This document shows, in pieces, positions 25,499 to 36,873 of a stretch of DNA of 64,000 nucleotides (positions are counted from its first letter, which is position 1; each line of letters starts with the position of its first letter). Source of the DNA: Oenanthe sinensis (Eukaryota > Streptophyta > Magnoliopsida > Apiales > Apiaceae); assembly GCA_028671895.1 (NCBI GenBank), contig CM053803.1, positions 21,288,501 through 21,352,500 of the forward strand. The letters are read 5' to 3'. A program made the translations under genes and the position numbers. A model generated the notes under the pieces. That model ran no database searches. It was not told where the DNA came from and saw nothing but the letters and a program-made list of their open reading frames with translations.

Positions 25499-26600
25499 AT
25501 GGAATCAAGATGGGTGTGTCGTGTTATTTAAATAAACGAGCCTGATTAAGGAATAATAATACTGCAATTAGTGTGATTTATCTCGTGCGGAATAGGCATG
25601 TTAAGATTTTTTTTTTTTTGAGGAAATGCAAATTTTCACAAATCAAAAGAAATCACCCATTACAATGGATTGAGGAGAAGAAAGAGGATCTTAAATATAA
25701 GGTTGTAAAGAACATGAGCAACAGGTATTATATTGATTTAAACTTTATTTATTAATAAAAATATATAATAAAACATATTATTAATAAAAATATCAATCTT
25801 GAAAATGGAATAACCATTTATATTTTTGATGTCATCAAAATGAAGGAAAGACGAGTTGACAGAATTTCAAATATAATTTCGTCCTTAACAATCTAAATGG
25901 ATAAAATATGATTTTATGTAATTCAATCGTATTATGTAACTTTTTAAGAAACAATCCTCACAGAGTTATTTAAATTTCATATTTTCTTTCTTTTAATTCA
26001 AAATTTAGTAAAATGTTAAATTATTTACAACTCCTACTACTATCCCGGGCAAGAAGGAAGACAAAATCTCATCTATACTTTGATAAAGTAATGCATGGAT
26101 TGTCAAAAGCAATGATTAATTGGTGTTTTTTTTTAAACTAGTGATTAATTGGTGTTGAATACCAAAGACTACACGAAAATACGGTAAATTTTATCACAAT
26201 GTACCTAATCGTTTCTTTATTGATTTCGCAATTAATGAGCCTACACAAAAACATCCAAAAGAACCAAAAATCATCACGTGGCTTGAAGTTTCAAACCAGT
26301 ACTAGTGCTACTACTGGATCTTTGAATTTATAAAATACATTATACCTTGGCCTAGCCATGCACATAATTTCTCGCCCTTACCACTTGAACTATCACATCT
26401 CAATATCTTATTATTACAAAAGATAAGCTTACTACTAGGAGAAAAGGACACATATATCATATATGTCTGTGAAGATACAAATTATAAACTAATGGCCTCG
26501 AGGCCCTCCTACGTTCCACTATTTGATGTTCCCTGATACAATGCATTATTCAATTACTTCTATAATTAAAGATAAGCTTAGGACATATTTTGCAGAGTAA
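25499..26600. other. Spacer between the two PGIP-like pseudogenes
   Basis: AT-rich DNA without a gene. The part just downstream of copy 2 (about 26405-26600) resembles the DNA downstream of copy 1 (AAAGATAAGCTTA, GACATATTTTGC motifs), so the tandem duplication included 3' flanking sequence. Confidence 0.6.
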
Positions 26601-27712
26601 CTAGCATTTTGGCAATGGAACACCGCACAAGCAAAGGTTATGGAGATAGGTCGTGCTGTCAAATCTTTCCAGGTTCCCCCCTGTTGGAATCAATCTGGCC
26701 GCAGAGCTTGTTATAGCTGACGTTAAATGTCTGCAACTCCACTTTGGCCAATGCACTTGGCAGACTTCCGCTAATCTGGTTATGGTTTAAATCCAAGTAT
26801 ATCAATGCGGATGGAAACTGCTGCACCTTGGAAAAATTGAAACTAAATAAGTTTCGTGAGAAATCTGCAGTTTCCAAGCGCTTCTTAGTCCCAAAAAAGA
26901 ATGATGTCACCTTCCAGTTTGTTCCAAGAAAGGTCAATCCTGATTGGATCCGAACTAGCAAATGTTTTTGGAACAAAGCCCTTTAGCTGGTTATGAGAAA
27001 GATATAAGTCAGGGGATTCGGGGAAATTCCCTAAGGTATCAGGAATTTCACCCGTGAGTTGGTTCCGATCTAAGTGAAGGGCGTTGAGTTTAGGAAGGGT
27101 GAAAAGCTGAGGAGGGATCACACCATTAAATTTGTTGAAGGATAAGGATAAGTCTAATTTCACCCGTAAGTTGGTTCCGGTCTAAGTGAAGGGCGTTGAG
27201 TTTAGGAAGGGTGGAAAGCTGAGGAGGGATCACACCGTTAAGTTTGTTGAAGGATAAGTCTAAGTTATTTTTGTAAGCTGCGTGAAGAATATATGGGCAG
27301 GGCCACTGCGATTGGTCCAGCTGAGTCAGACCGATTTTAGGTTAGTGAGTGCAGAAATGGTTGTTGGGATTGCTCCGCTAAGATTTGGGAGCTTACGGAA
27401 CCATAAGGTTTCGAGATAAGGTAGGTATCTCACCACAGGTGGGATTTGGCTAGTAAGATTGTCGTCGTCTTGAATAGTGAGGGAAATTATGCGGTTGGTG
27501 GTTTAATCGCATTCCACTAGGTACCAATCACAGCAGTCTTCATTTGGCACCCATGAGGCTAGAAGGCAAGGGTTTTTCAAGGCTTCCTTGATTTGGAGAA
27601 GAACTTTCTTGTCGTTCTTGTTGCATCTTTATGATGCAGAAAGGTTTGAAAGGCAAAGTACGATGATACAGATACAGAGAATGGGGGAGAAAGATGAAGC
27701 TTCAATCTTCAT
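26601..27712 (-). pseudogene. PGIP / antifreeze-like pseudogene, copy 2 (more degraded)
   Basis: It starts with MKIEASSF at 27712 and ends CLCGVPLPKC then TAG at 26601. It matches copy 1 along its length, including the signal peptide, CCDWYLVECD cap and LRRs. It has in-frame stops after the signal peptide and after the cap, another before LSWTN, frameshifts, and an internal duplication of about 105 bp (27060-27255). None of these breaks is shared with copy 1, so the two copies decayed separately. No functional product is expected. Confidence 0.88.
27055..27255 (-). repeat. Internal ~105-bp tandem duplication in PGIP-like copy 2
   Basis: The segment with AGTGAAGGGCGTTGAGTTTA and GAGGAGGGATCACACC occurs twice in succession (about 27060-27160 and 27165-27255) with a few differences. 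It corresponds to roughly one and a half LRR units. The junction is out of register with the reading frame. Confidence 0.8.
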
Positions 27713-27761
27713 ATTGAATTTCTGTTTGAGTTATTGGTGAAAGTGAAGCAAGTTCAGTGTT

Positions 27762-27771
27762 CTATTTATAG
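27762..27771 (-). promoter_or_regulatory. TATA box of PGIP-like copy 2
   Basis: CTATAAATAG on the minus strand, 50 bases before the start, as in copy 1. Confidence 0.55.
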
Positions 27772-27779
27772 ATGGAATA

Positions 27780-30289
27780 ATTCAGTTTGTGGTCATCTGA
27801 TATTTGGAACCTAATCAAGGTATACTCTGCTAACTAAGTGTATCATTTTTCTCATGTCGAATAGTTAATATCAAAATGTGGCTTGAAATTGGACAACATT
27901 ACAATCTTAATTGCAGTATTATATATTTTGCATAAGATATTGTTACTTTGTGAGATCTATCCAAAGACCCTACTAAATATTTGCTAAACTAGTTATGGAT
28001 TGAAAACGTTTTTGTAAGATAAAACTGTCTGGGTACAAATATTCACCTTTGTTGGGTAGTCGACCTTGCATGAAAGTAGCCCCCCAATAAAGAAACTCCA
28101 AACTCTAGTTCACAGCAGGGTATGCTTCTGCCTCTCTTCTTTTTGGGTACAATAGGTGTGTACGTGTATGGTTATCAGATCAATTTGGAACATGAGATTA
28201 ATGAGTTTCTCGTTTGCAGAATATATAATCAATCTTTAAATTCACCCCAGACATTTTTTTCACAAATAATGATAAGAGACACTCTCCCTGAAGCTGAATT
28301 TAAAGTCCTCAGCTAGACTTATAGAGAATAGTAAGAGGAAGAGAGAAGAATTTAGGTAAGAAAACAAGTTTATCAATTTGCTTGTTATTCTCAGTTTCCA
28401 GCCTTCATTTAACTAGGGTTGTACTCTACAAATGAGAACATATCTCAGCCATACACCAGTATGTATGGCAGTTAAATATCATTACGATAAAAACTAATAA
28501 ATTATATAATTTACTTAAGCAATTATCTAGTTTTTCATTTTCCATTCTTGCTCTTGATAAAGTCATTCATCCATGCTCTTTGACATTCCTCCTCGACTTT
28601 CTTAGTTTGTCTAATGTTAGCAGCATATCTTCCAACTCAGTAGCTTTATTTTCATTTTCATTCTCCACTTCATTCTTTGAAGAAATCAACTCGTCTCTTT
28701 CTTGTTAAGCTTCCACATTCATTTCTACCTCATTATTCACTACACTCCCCACCCCAACTCTCAATTTTCGCTCCGTATTCAAAAAAAAATTAAGATCTCA
28801 GGTCATTTTGCTAAAGGAATTTCGAAATTGCATCTGAGTTGGAAGGGAAGAAATGATGCCATCTCTGCACAGAAGAGTCATGTTCCTTTGGAAATTCTGA
28901 GCCTAAAAACCATCTGAATTAGGTATTAACTACGAGAATAAAATTATATACACATTAATACAATAAAATCTTACCAAAAGCACTTACGATGGTCTACAAT
29001 GCAGTGTAAGGTTAGAAATTCTGTAGATCCTATGTAAAATGACAATAGGTCGGCACAGGAATCACTGACTTGCGAGAAAATAATTAAAACTTGAGAGATC
29101 TGAATAAAAAGAAATATAGTTTATTGTTTAGATAATTTTATTGTTACGTGTAATTTAGAGGCTAACAAAATTATAAACACGTATAGTTTGGTACCCTGCC
29201 TCAGTGTGTGACTAATATAACACAGACTGCCTGCTTCTCAATGATAACTCTTCCTTACAACGCAAGTCAATTGAGCAGGAAAATCTTGCACCAAGCTGCA
29301 AAAGTAATTGTATTCGGCCATCAAATGGGCTGGAACACAAACTTACCAGTTGCATCAAAAACCATGACACGCATGAAATATTTGATAAAAGCCTCAACTC
29401 GCACATCCCAAGCACTGTTTTTTCCTTCAATAATGATCCACTGCGACGTAGCCTCTGCTCAAAAGCATCTCGTTCCAAGCAAGGCATAGTATGTGATGAT
29501 GTAGCATCCGACCTGATATTTGCTCGTTTTGTTGAAACGATAACTTATATATGGTTGAAAGAAAGAACTTGATTGGGACCTTTTAAACTGATATCGAATA
29601 AGTTCTAGTCTATAGAAACTTCATGAAATTGTGTCAAACTTCCGGAGGAATGACAAATGCTTTTAGTATATTAGACACTACTCGACTCAGGAACATGTCA
29701 GACTGCCCCAAATGAGACTGATTTATTTCTGAGTCAATCCCGCAACTTATACATATTTATAAAAAAAATTAAAATCCCTTAATTGGTATACTGAGTAGAG
29801 GCAGAAGCTAACAATTCAAAATATAACTAACTCGTCAAACTGGAGCTCTTTAAAGCACATATGCAAACAATTAACAGAAAACATTTATAATAGTTCTCAA
29901 TTGGCAAAAAGGTAGCTACAAACGAATATTAGAATTTTAAGTACTGCTAACGACCACATGACAGCAAGAACCAAATCAAGAATGAACTCTGGAATACTAT
30001 ACTCTGCTACCTACTCTGACTATTGAACAAGCCGACCTCCTTATGTCATATAAAAAAGAAAGGCATCATTTGTAGCATGGTTCAAATTCTTACTTGATGT
30101 ATGCACACATTACGTACGTAGTCTAACAAATTACACGTGTTGGCCAAACCAAAACATAACATGCTCGGAGAAATAAAAACAGTAGTAGTCCTAATCCTAC
30201 TATGTAGTGCATAGTTCAACAAGAGCAAGGAAACTACTGAGATTTGTCTAAGGTTCCAATGTTGGATCACAAGTGAGTAAAGGGCATTG
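27780..30289. other. Intergenic region with a coding-like remnant
   Basis: Most of this is unremarkable. At about 28530-28790, on the minus strand, glutamate- and lysine-rich sequence (NEVENENENKATELEDM, then QTKKVEEECQRAWMN in another frame) looks like a decayed coiled-coil exon with stops and a frameshift. Paired open frames at 29208-29489 on both strands have no recognisable homology. Confidence 0.35.
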
Positions 30290-31962
30290 TCAGATGATAT
30301 GACAAACAAGTGGCTTAGCCATCCCTGCACTTACTCCCGAACACCCTTCTTCCATATTAACCCCACCTTTAGCCTCGAACACAAAGCAATGCACTAAAGT
30401 TCCAATCACCATTTGAATCATACTTATTGCAAGATTTGCACCAGGGCATGCACTGCTTCCACTTCCAAACGGCAAGTAATGCAGATGTTCACCCTTCATG
30501 TCCACCCGAAGCTCATTATTTGTACTAGGGCTCTGAAGAAACCTATCTGGAATAAACTCTGTTGGGAATTTCCGTGTGCCAGGATCTCGCATAATGGCAT
30601 ACACGTTAATGATTATTCTTGAATCTGGTATCACATCGTACCCACCAATTTGGCAGCCTCGTGTGCACTTTCGCAATATCAATGGGGTAGGAGGGTGTAA
30701 TCGAAGACTTTCTTTCACTACTGCTTGCAGGTAAGGCAATTTTGGGATATCCGAATCATGTACAAGTTTATGCAATCCTACCGCCCCAATCATCTCTTCT
30801 CTCAGTTTCTTCAACACATTTGGATGATTGATAATTTCTGCTAGTGTCCACTTCAATGACACACTCATTGTCTCTGAACCAGCCATCAAATTTTCCTGAA
30901 TCAAGTTTGATTTTATTAATTGAATTAACTAACCTAATATATTAATTGAATTAACTAACCTAATAAGAACACGACAGCATACTCGGACGCATAAATACTC
31001 TTAACGACAGAAAAAGGAAATTTAAAAAGCTATACATTTCAATATCATTACTGCTAGCAGATGATTATGGGTTAGATATAAGAGAAAATATTATTATTAC
31101 CAATAGAACCCCCTTGATGTTGTTCCTAGTTAGCTTCACCTCTCCAGCCTGTTCTTCATAATTATCCAGAAGACCATCAACTATATCTTGATCTCCTACT
31201 GATCCTCTCTTCTCTTCATGTCCCACCGTGATCTCTTCGAAAAACTCATTAAACTTCAATAACAAGCCCTCCACCTTTTTTCTTCCATACCCAAATGAAC
31301 CAATCAATTCACTAAAAACCACTGATTTACCCCTACCTCAGCACTAAGTTCATTAACAAGCTCCCTAATCTTCACACTTTCAGAACTATCACTTCCAACA
31401 CTCATAATCACACTAAACAAAACATTATTAACAACCTTCTCCAACTCTGCACTTAAATCACAAGCCTCCCCTTGTTCCGAACTCTTAACAAGAACTTCCA
31501 CCAGCCTCAAAACCTCACGTTCCTGCACATCCGTAAAAAGCTTAACCTGCGAATCAGAAGCAAGTAAATTCCTCAAGAAAACCAAGTTCAATGAACCATG
31601 CAACATTCCATATTCAAAAATTTTAAGCCTAGTGGATATAAAACTCATATCATGACTTCCAAGAACTTGTTTAGCTATGCTAGCCTCAGAAACAACCATG
31701 AACTTGGAAAACGGGATAACAAAGATCCTCATGAAAGTGCAGCATCTCGAAAAGCAAGCGTTTTCAAGGACTTATGAAATGGTTCAGTAGAGCTATACAA
31801 CAGAGGGATATGACCAAGTATAGACAGAGTTGGTGGGGTTGGAGGAGGTTGAAGTTGCACTTTCGGACGACGATTCTTGGTGAATAACTGAAAAAGAAGA
31901 GCTGTAACTAAATATGTGATGAGGAAGTATATAAAGTACTTGTCCATGTAAGTGGTGCCCAT
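30290..31962 (-). pseudogene. CYP712A: CYP712-like cytochrome P450 pseudogene (two exons)
   Basis: Exon 1 runs 31962-31101 and exon 2 30895-30290. An N-terminal membrane anchor (FIYFLITYLVTALLF) and a proline hinge (QPPPTPPTLSILGHIPLL) are visible. Exon 2 has the I-helix AGSETMS, ExxR as KESLR, the PDRF motif and the heme loop FGSGSSACPG with its Cys. Defects: a frameshift near 31735, an apparent in-frame loss of the YGPYWRF-type segment after NLVF, another frameshift near 31310, and Ser in place of the usual Arg before the heme Cys. I assign CYP712 from the sequence style and from its position beside UVI4, as AT2G42250 is in Arabidopsis. CYP93/CYP705 relatives are the alternative. A non-functional product is expected. 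Confidence 0.8.
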
Positions 31963-32082
31963 TTTTTTATGACTTGTGAATAAGTGTTACAATTAGTTGC
32001 AAGTTTAGTTATATAAACTTACTTCAAGTCTTGAATATGATCCGGGATATTACTAGATCTGGGATTAAAATAGGCAGACAAA

Positions 32083-32202
32083 GACAACTTCCTCGTGCCC
32101 CATACTCCATGCTTTGACTTGTAAAATGAAGTATCTGGGCTCGACAACTTCGTCGTGCCCCATACTCCATGCTTTGACTTGTAAAATGAAGTATCCGGGC
32201 TC
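32083..32202. repeat. 60-bp tandem duplication upstream of the P450 pseudogene
   Basis: Two 60-bp units (32083-32142 and 32143-32202) share CGTGCCCCATACTCCATGCT and TTGTAAAATGAAGTATC, differing at about two positions. The near identity suggests a recent event. It lies about 120 bp upstream of the P450 start codon. Confidence 0.85.
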
Positions 32203-33110
32203 TTCGATGTTTAGAGTTTACTCAAAAGTAATACTCATTTGTAAGACTATAAGTCAAATTATTCAAAAAAAACAAAGTAATACTCACTCCTTCACAAATT
32301 AATCGCCTCTAATATTTTTAATTAAATTGACCAAATTTTTATAATTATAAAAAAATTAAAAATTACATTTTAAGACAGATTATATATAAATTTAAAAACG
32401 GTTGGGTCATCAGAACCACAACGTGATGTTCAATAGGGGGCTCAAGTCCATGTTTGACGTATTAGTAGTCATGCTGAGACTCAAGTCCTTCCAAAACATC
32501 AGCCGCCCTAATTTATTAACACTTTGAAATTCATCTCTTTATGAAAATGTCTGGCTCCACCTATCAGCATTATTATCATCACTTATGTGTTGATTGTTTT
32601 CTTTATCAATCTCCTGTATTGTTAAGTTGAAGGTTGAAGTACATTACTGAATATCTCAACCAGAACCTTCAAACCTACTATGTACCGAACTGAATATCTC
32701 TGTAAAATGCAATGCCACAACTCGAAAGAATACTTTCAAAGTTTAGTTCACGACTTGCCGAAGAAACACTACAAGTACTAACCTTGCTTAACTACAAAGT
32801 ACTAACATGATGAGGTATACAACCAGTCCCAGTAACTTCTGATACTAAACCAAAGTACCAAACACATGTAAACAACCACACTACCAGAACACACAATGTG
32901 CTGTCCTTTATTAAAGGTTGAATAACAAGCATTATCACCTACTAAAGAGTAGCTATCTGTTACATCAACTTCGAGTGCCCAAAAATCATCAGAAGATGAT
33001 CAAAACTTACCCCATGGGTCTCTTGTTCATCTCCTTTCTCTCCAATTCCTTGATCCGTTTGCTCTCAACGATAGTTGATACACCAACATCAGGTCTTCTT
33101 TCGATTGCAT

Positions 33111-35566
33111 TCAACGCATAGACATCAGAGTGCGGACCTTTTTCTCCCTCTCTGCCCTCTTGGCAGCGGGGGTCCTCTTCAATCTGTTCAATTCTTGCAT
33201 CACAACTTTCTCAACTTTGTCAATGGAGTTTAGGAGCTTCTTCTCTGGTGTAAGAAAGTCTGATGGTCCATCACTCTGTTTGGTGATATCAAGTAATATC
33301 TTTGGCACTTTCCCAACAGTAGGTGGACAGTGCCTAAATTTTATTGCTGGACTTGGAGAGATCATAGAAAATTCATGCTCGAGAGGAGCACCAGATACAG
33401 GCACCGAAGGAGAATGAACCCTTTGCCCCTGAGGTAGGGGACTCGATAGTTGTAGGCCTTCGACTTCTCTCATGCGAGCTCTTCTTCTTTCAATGGCCTG
33501 TTGAAAGAGTATATTTATATTCAAATTGACATAAGAAAGTGTAAAGCATCTGTAAAACATACCAAGGATCAAGGCATTACAATATTTACTCAACCATAAC
33601 TCCACAACAGATATCAAATCAACCGAAGACAACCAACTGGAAGGATGTTTTACTGCTGAGGAAGACAGAACCAAAGTAGGAAACCTAATTAATACATTGT
33701 ACATATAAGCATCAAATCATGTGTCTAAAATGTAAACCAATAAAGTATTACAACAATAAATCCTAATAAAACACATGAGGGATCACATCATTATATTATC
33801 TACTCTACAACTTCACTACAGTGCCAACAAATTGCACAACTTTCATCCAACAGTAGCTTGTATAAATGACATGCTTGCAAATGCAGGAGGCAGAATGCAT
33901 TAGCTTCTTGTTGGCATCAAATTGCAATGTTTCCAATTAAACATTCATGTTCAAACAAAATATACCATTTCAACATGCATATATGGAGTCCCCCATATAT
34001 GGAGTCAGCTTAATGGTTGTTCCATAGCTGACAGGACCAGGGCAACTCTTCCACAAAAACTTAAGAGTATCAGAATCTAATTAAAAAAAAGATCCCAGGA
34101 ATATTTATATGTATATGGGAACACAACTCAGCCATGGGCATAAAGAGCAAAAACATTGTTATACAATATTCTGTAAAACTGAAAATATTTATATCAAGTC
34201 CAGTAATCCAATATTCCAATACCCTACTAATTCAAAAAATATCCTATATGCCTACATGGTTTTGAATCATCAATGACAAATTAAACATAAAATGAATACA
34301 AGCGAAGACGAGTAATTTGCACAGAAATGGGAGAATCGGTTTAAATAAAAGATAAGTGCATAATGATGTTGAAAGGGATCTCCCCCAAATACCATTCTCA
34401 CACCTTTAACAAACTAGAGAACTAAATTAACATGTCTTTTAATTGTAACCATAAAGTTATGTATAGGAATTAGGAACTGCAAACACATACAGTGATCAAG
34501 TTCAAACAAAATAAATTCTAATCATGAATCTTCAGATATGTGCACAAAAAATGCAGAATACACCAATAAAAGACACAGCAAAATCAGCAACAACCATTAG
34601 CTATAGCAAGTCATATAATGCTAAAGCTTCAATCTACAGGATAGGATAGTACCAAAATTTGACTATAATGAGCAACCTATTGCAATTCTAGTGAATTTGA
34701 AACTTAAACACATACAATCCATCAAGTAGAGACCAACTTAACTTTTACAACATATCCTAGTCAGTATTCCTCCCTCTCTCTCTCTCTCACTCACACACAC
34801 ACACACATATTTAACAACACAAAACAAAATCCACTGTATCCACAATTTATAGCAAACCAATATGCAAAGTTATATCTAATTCAAGATAAGTGCATTATGA
34901 TCCCATGTTCAATTAATTTATCCAACACTCTATATAGCTTTGAGCTGTTAATTATATATATGATAAGTGCATTATGATTACTTAAATGAAATAAATGCAA
35001 GGTAGTACAAGAATCATTTAATTTATATATATGATAAGTGCATTATGATTACTTACAAGGGAATTATCCAAATACCAATCCTTATGACCATAACAACTAA
35101 CAAACTAGGAAACCTAATTACATTTAAGTTGTTACTATCATATTAATAGAACATAATCCCAGAACAGAAATCACAACATTCAAGAGCAAGAAATTTATAC
35201 CATGACAATAGGAGTGATGTCTTGGAGAGGCTTTCTAGGGTACCAAGATGGTAAAATACTCCGGCTTCCACCACCACGTGCTCTCCATATACTCCTGGCC
35301 GGAGTATTCTCACTGCCAGAAAAACCCCTGCCACGCACATTCTCGACTCTTGGAGTCCCAAAAGTACCCCTCCTAACACCACCATGGCCAGGTGTTGACG
35401 CCACTCCGGTTGTTTCTCCATTGAGTGCCGTCGCTCCCCATCGAAATGTACTCACAGCCGATTCATCAGGTAAAATCTGTAGACTACCGATTTGGCTTCT
35501 TTGACGAAAGAAGAGTGTACTAGGATCGTCCTGCCTCCTCGATAATCTGTCTCTTGCTTCCGGCAT
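33111..35566 (-). CDS. UVI4: UVI4 / POLYCHOME, APC/C inhibitor (two coding exons)
   Basis: Coding exons are 35566-35201 and 33497-33111, giving 250 aa (Arabidopsis UVI4 is about 243). UVI4 and its paralog OSD1/GIG1 inhibit the anaphase-promoting complex, restraining endoreduplication and controlling mitotic or meiotic progression. Three APC/C-binding elements known in the family are present: a D-box RDRL (residues 5-8), a GxEN box GSEN (84-87) and the C-terminal Met-Arg tail (LMSMR). Conserved family blocks are LPSWYPRKPLQDIT at the exon junction, AIERRRAR opening exon 2, and FLTPEKKLLNSIDKVEKVVM near the end. The start is the first ATG and matches the family MPEARDR start. A possible 5' UTR exon ends at about 36077 (AAG before GTCTCT) and splices just before the ATG. 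The gene looks intact. UVI4 is preferred over OSD1 by neighbourhood. Confidence 0.93.
34779..34806. repeat. CT/CA microsatellite in UVI4 intron
   Basis: (CT)n followed by (CA)n inside the 1.7 kb UVI4 intron. A 20-base motif GATAAGTGCATTATGATTAC is also repeated at about 34960 and 35032 in this intron. Confidence 0.8.
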
Positions 35567-35639
35567 CTTCTTCAGCTGTTTCAATCAAACACAAAAAATC
35601 AATTTACCACAATCACACACACAAACTACAACAATTAAA

Positions 35640-36075
35640 CACACACACACACACACACAAACTAATAAAGAAGTTGTTGAGGTGTTTCAATTAAATACAA
35701 GATTTCAATTCATCACAATTACACACAAACTTATCAGTTCACCACAATTAAGCACACACACAAAATCAATAAAGAAGATCTGAAGTTGTAACATAAATCA
35801 CCACATAGTAATCAATTCACCACAATCAGACACATACACATATACACACACAAACTAAAACAAGAGTAAAAACACAAAACAATATAAGCAATATCCAGAA
35901 ATGTACAATAACAGCTACCGCAAATTACAACACAAACTAATCAAATCAGCCAATTACACACACACACACACAAGAAGAAGAAGAAAATAAGAACACACAT
36001 TACTATATCCGATATATGTATAGATACAGAGTAACAAAGGAGGGAGACAGAGATAGAGAGAGGGAGAGAGAGAGA
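35640..36075. repeat. CA- and GA-rich microsatellites upstream of UVI4
   Basis: Several (CA)n tracts at 35641-35660 and 35955-35972 and a (GA)n tract at about 36049-36075 lie in the presumed 5' UTR intron and leader of UVI4. Purine-rich GA repeats near transcription starts are common in plant promoters; no specific site is claimed. Confidence 0.6.
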
Positions 36076-36548
36076 CCTTAGGGGTTCCGGCGACCGGTAT
36101 CGGAGTGGCTACGCGTCTGTGTATGTATGGTTGTAGAGAGAGAAAGGTCGCAGTGAGAGAGAGGGCGAGATTGGCAATTTCAATATGTAATTTGGGCGCT
36201 TCTCTTATACACAATACACAATACACCCCACTCCACTTTTGCTTCTCAATGTACCGCACGTGCGATGTTTTTCATTTGGGCGCTTCCTTTTCAATTTCAA
36301 AATTTTGATAATTTAATTTTATAGTCTCATTCTATGTTTTTTTTTTAATATTACATGAGAGACCAACTAATAACGGATGAGTGTTGTTAGGAAACCAAAT
36401 TAATATCCCAAAAAATTCTTTCAAAATGATGTGTGAGTGATGATATGGTAACATCACGAGTTTTAATTAGTGTAATTGATGTGAATGTAGGGTTCATCTC
36501 GTCTATTATTTTTACAATCAACTAGAATAAAAAATGTGGCATTCACTA

Positions 36549-36808
36549 TCCCCTTTTAGTTGTCTCTTTTAAAATATTTTTTTGTCCCTAATTATTTGTC
36601 CTTCCTTTTTTTCAAAAAAAATTATAAAGATTTTTCCAAAAATACTCTTATATTATTATTTCCAATATTTGACTAATTCAAATATATAAACAATTCAACT
36701 AATTTAATGTAATTGTGAGGGGTAGTCATGGAAATAGATTATCTAATTAATATTTTCTTAAGATATGTGTTTTTTTCAAAAGAGACAACTAAAAAGGGAC
36801 GGATGGAG
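36549..36808. mobile_element. Stowaway-like MITE with eroded left end
   Basis: CCCTTTTAGTTGTCTCTTTT at the left is mirrored by AAAAGAGACAACTAAAAAGG at the right, which continues into GACGGATGGAG next to TA. The left terminus has lost the CTCCATCCG part. No coding sequence. Confidence 0.6.
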
Positions 36809-36873
36809 TATTAGTTTGTGTAGTATGCATTCGTTTGTGTGATTAATACGTTATGTAGGGTGGATAATATATA

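Noticed and set aside
29208..29489. Open frames of about 90 codons on both strands
   Set aside because: No recognisable motif, no splice-compatible neighbours; likely chance.
36078..36259. Open frame continuous with UVI4 if the 5' exon is coding
   Set aside because: It opens with GTG and has no ATG; the family start is MPEARDR, so this is read as 5' UTR.
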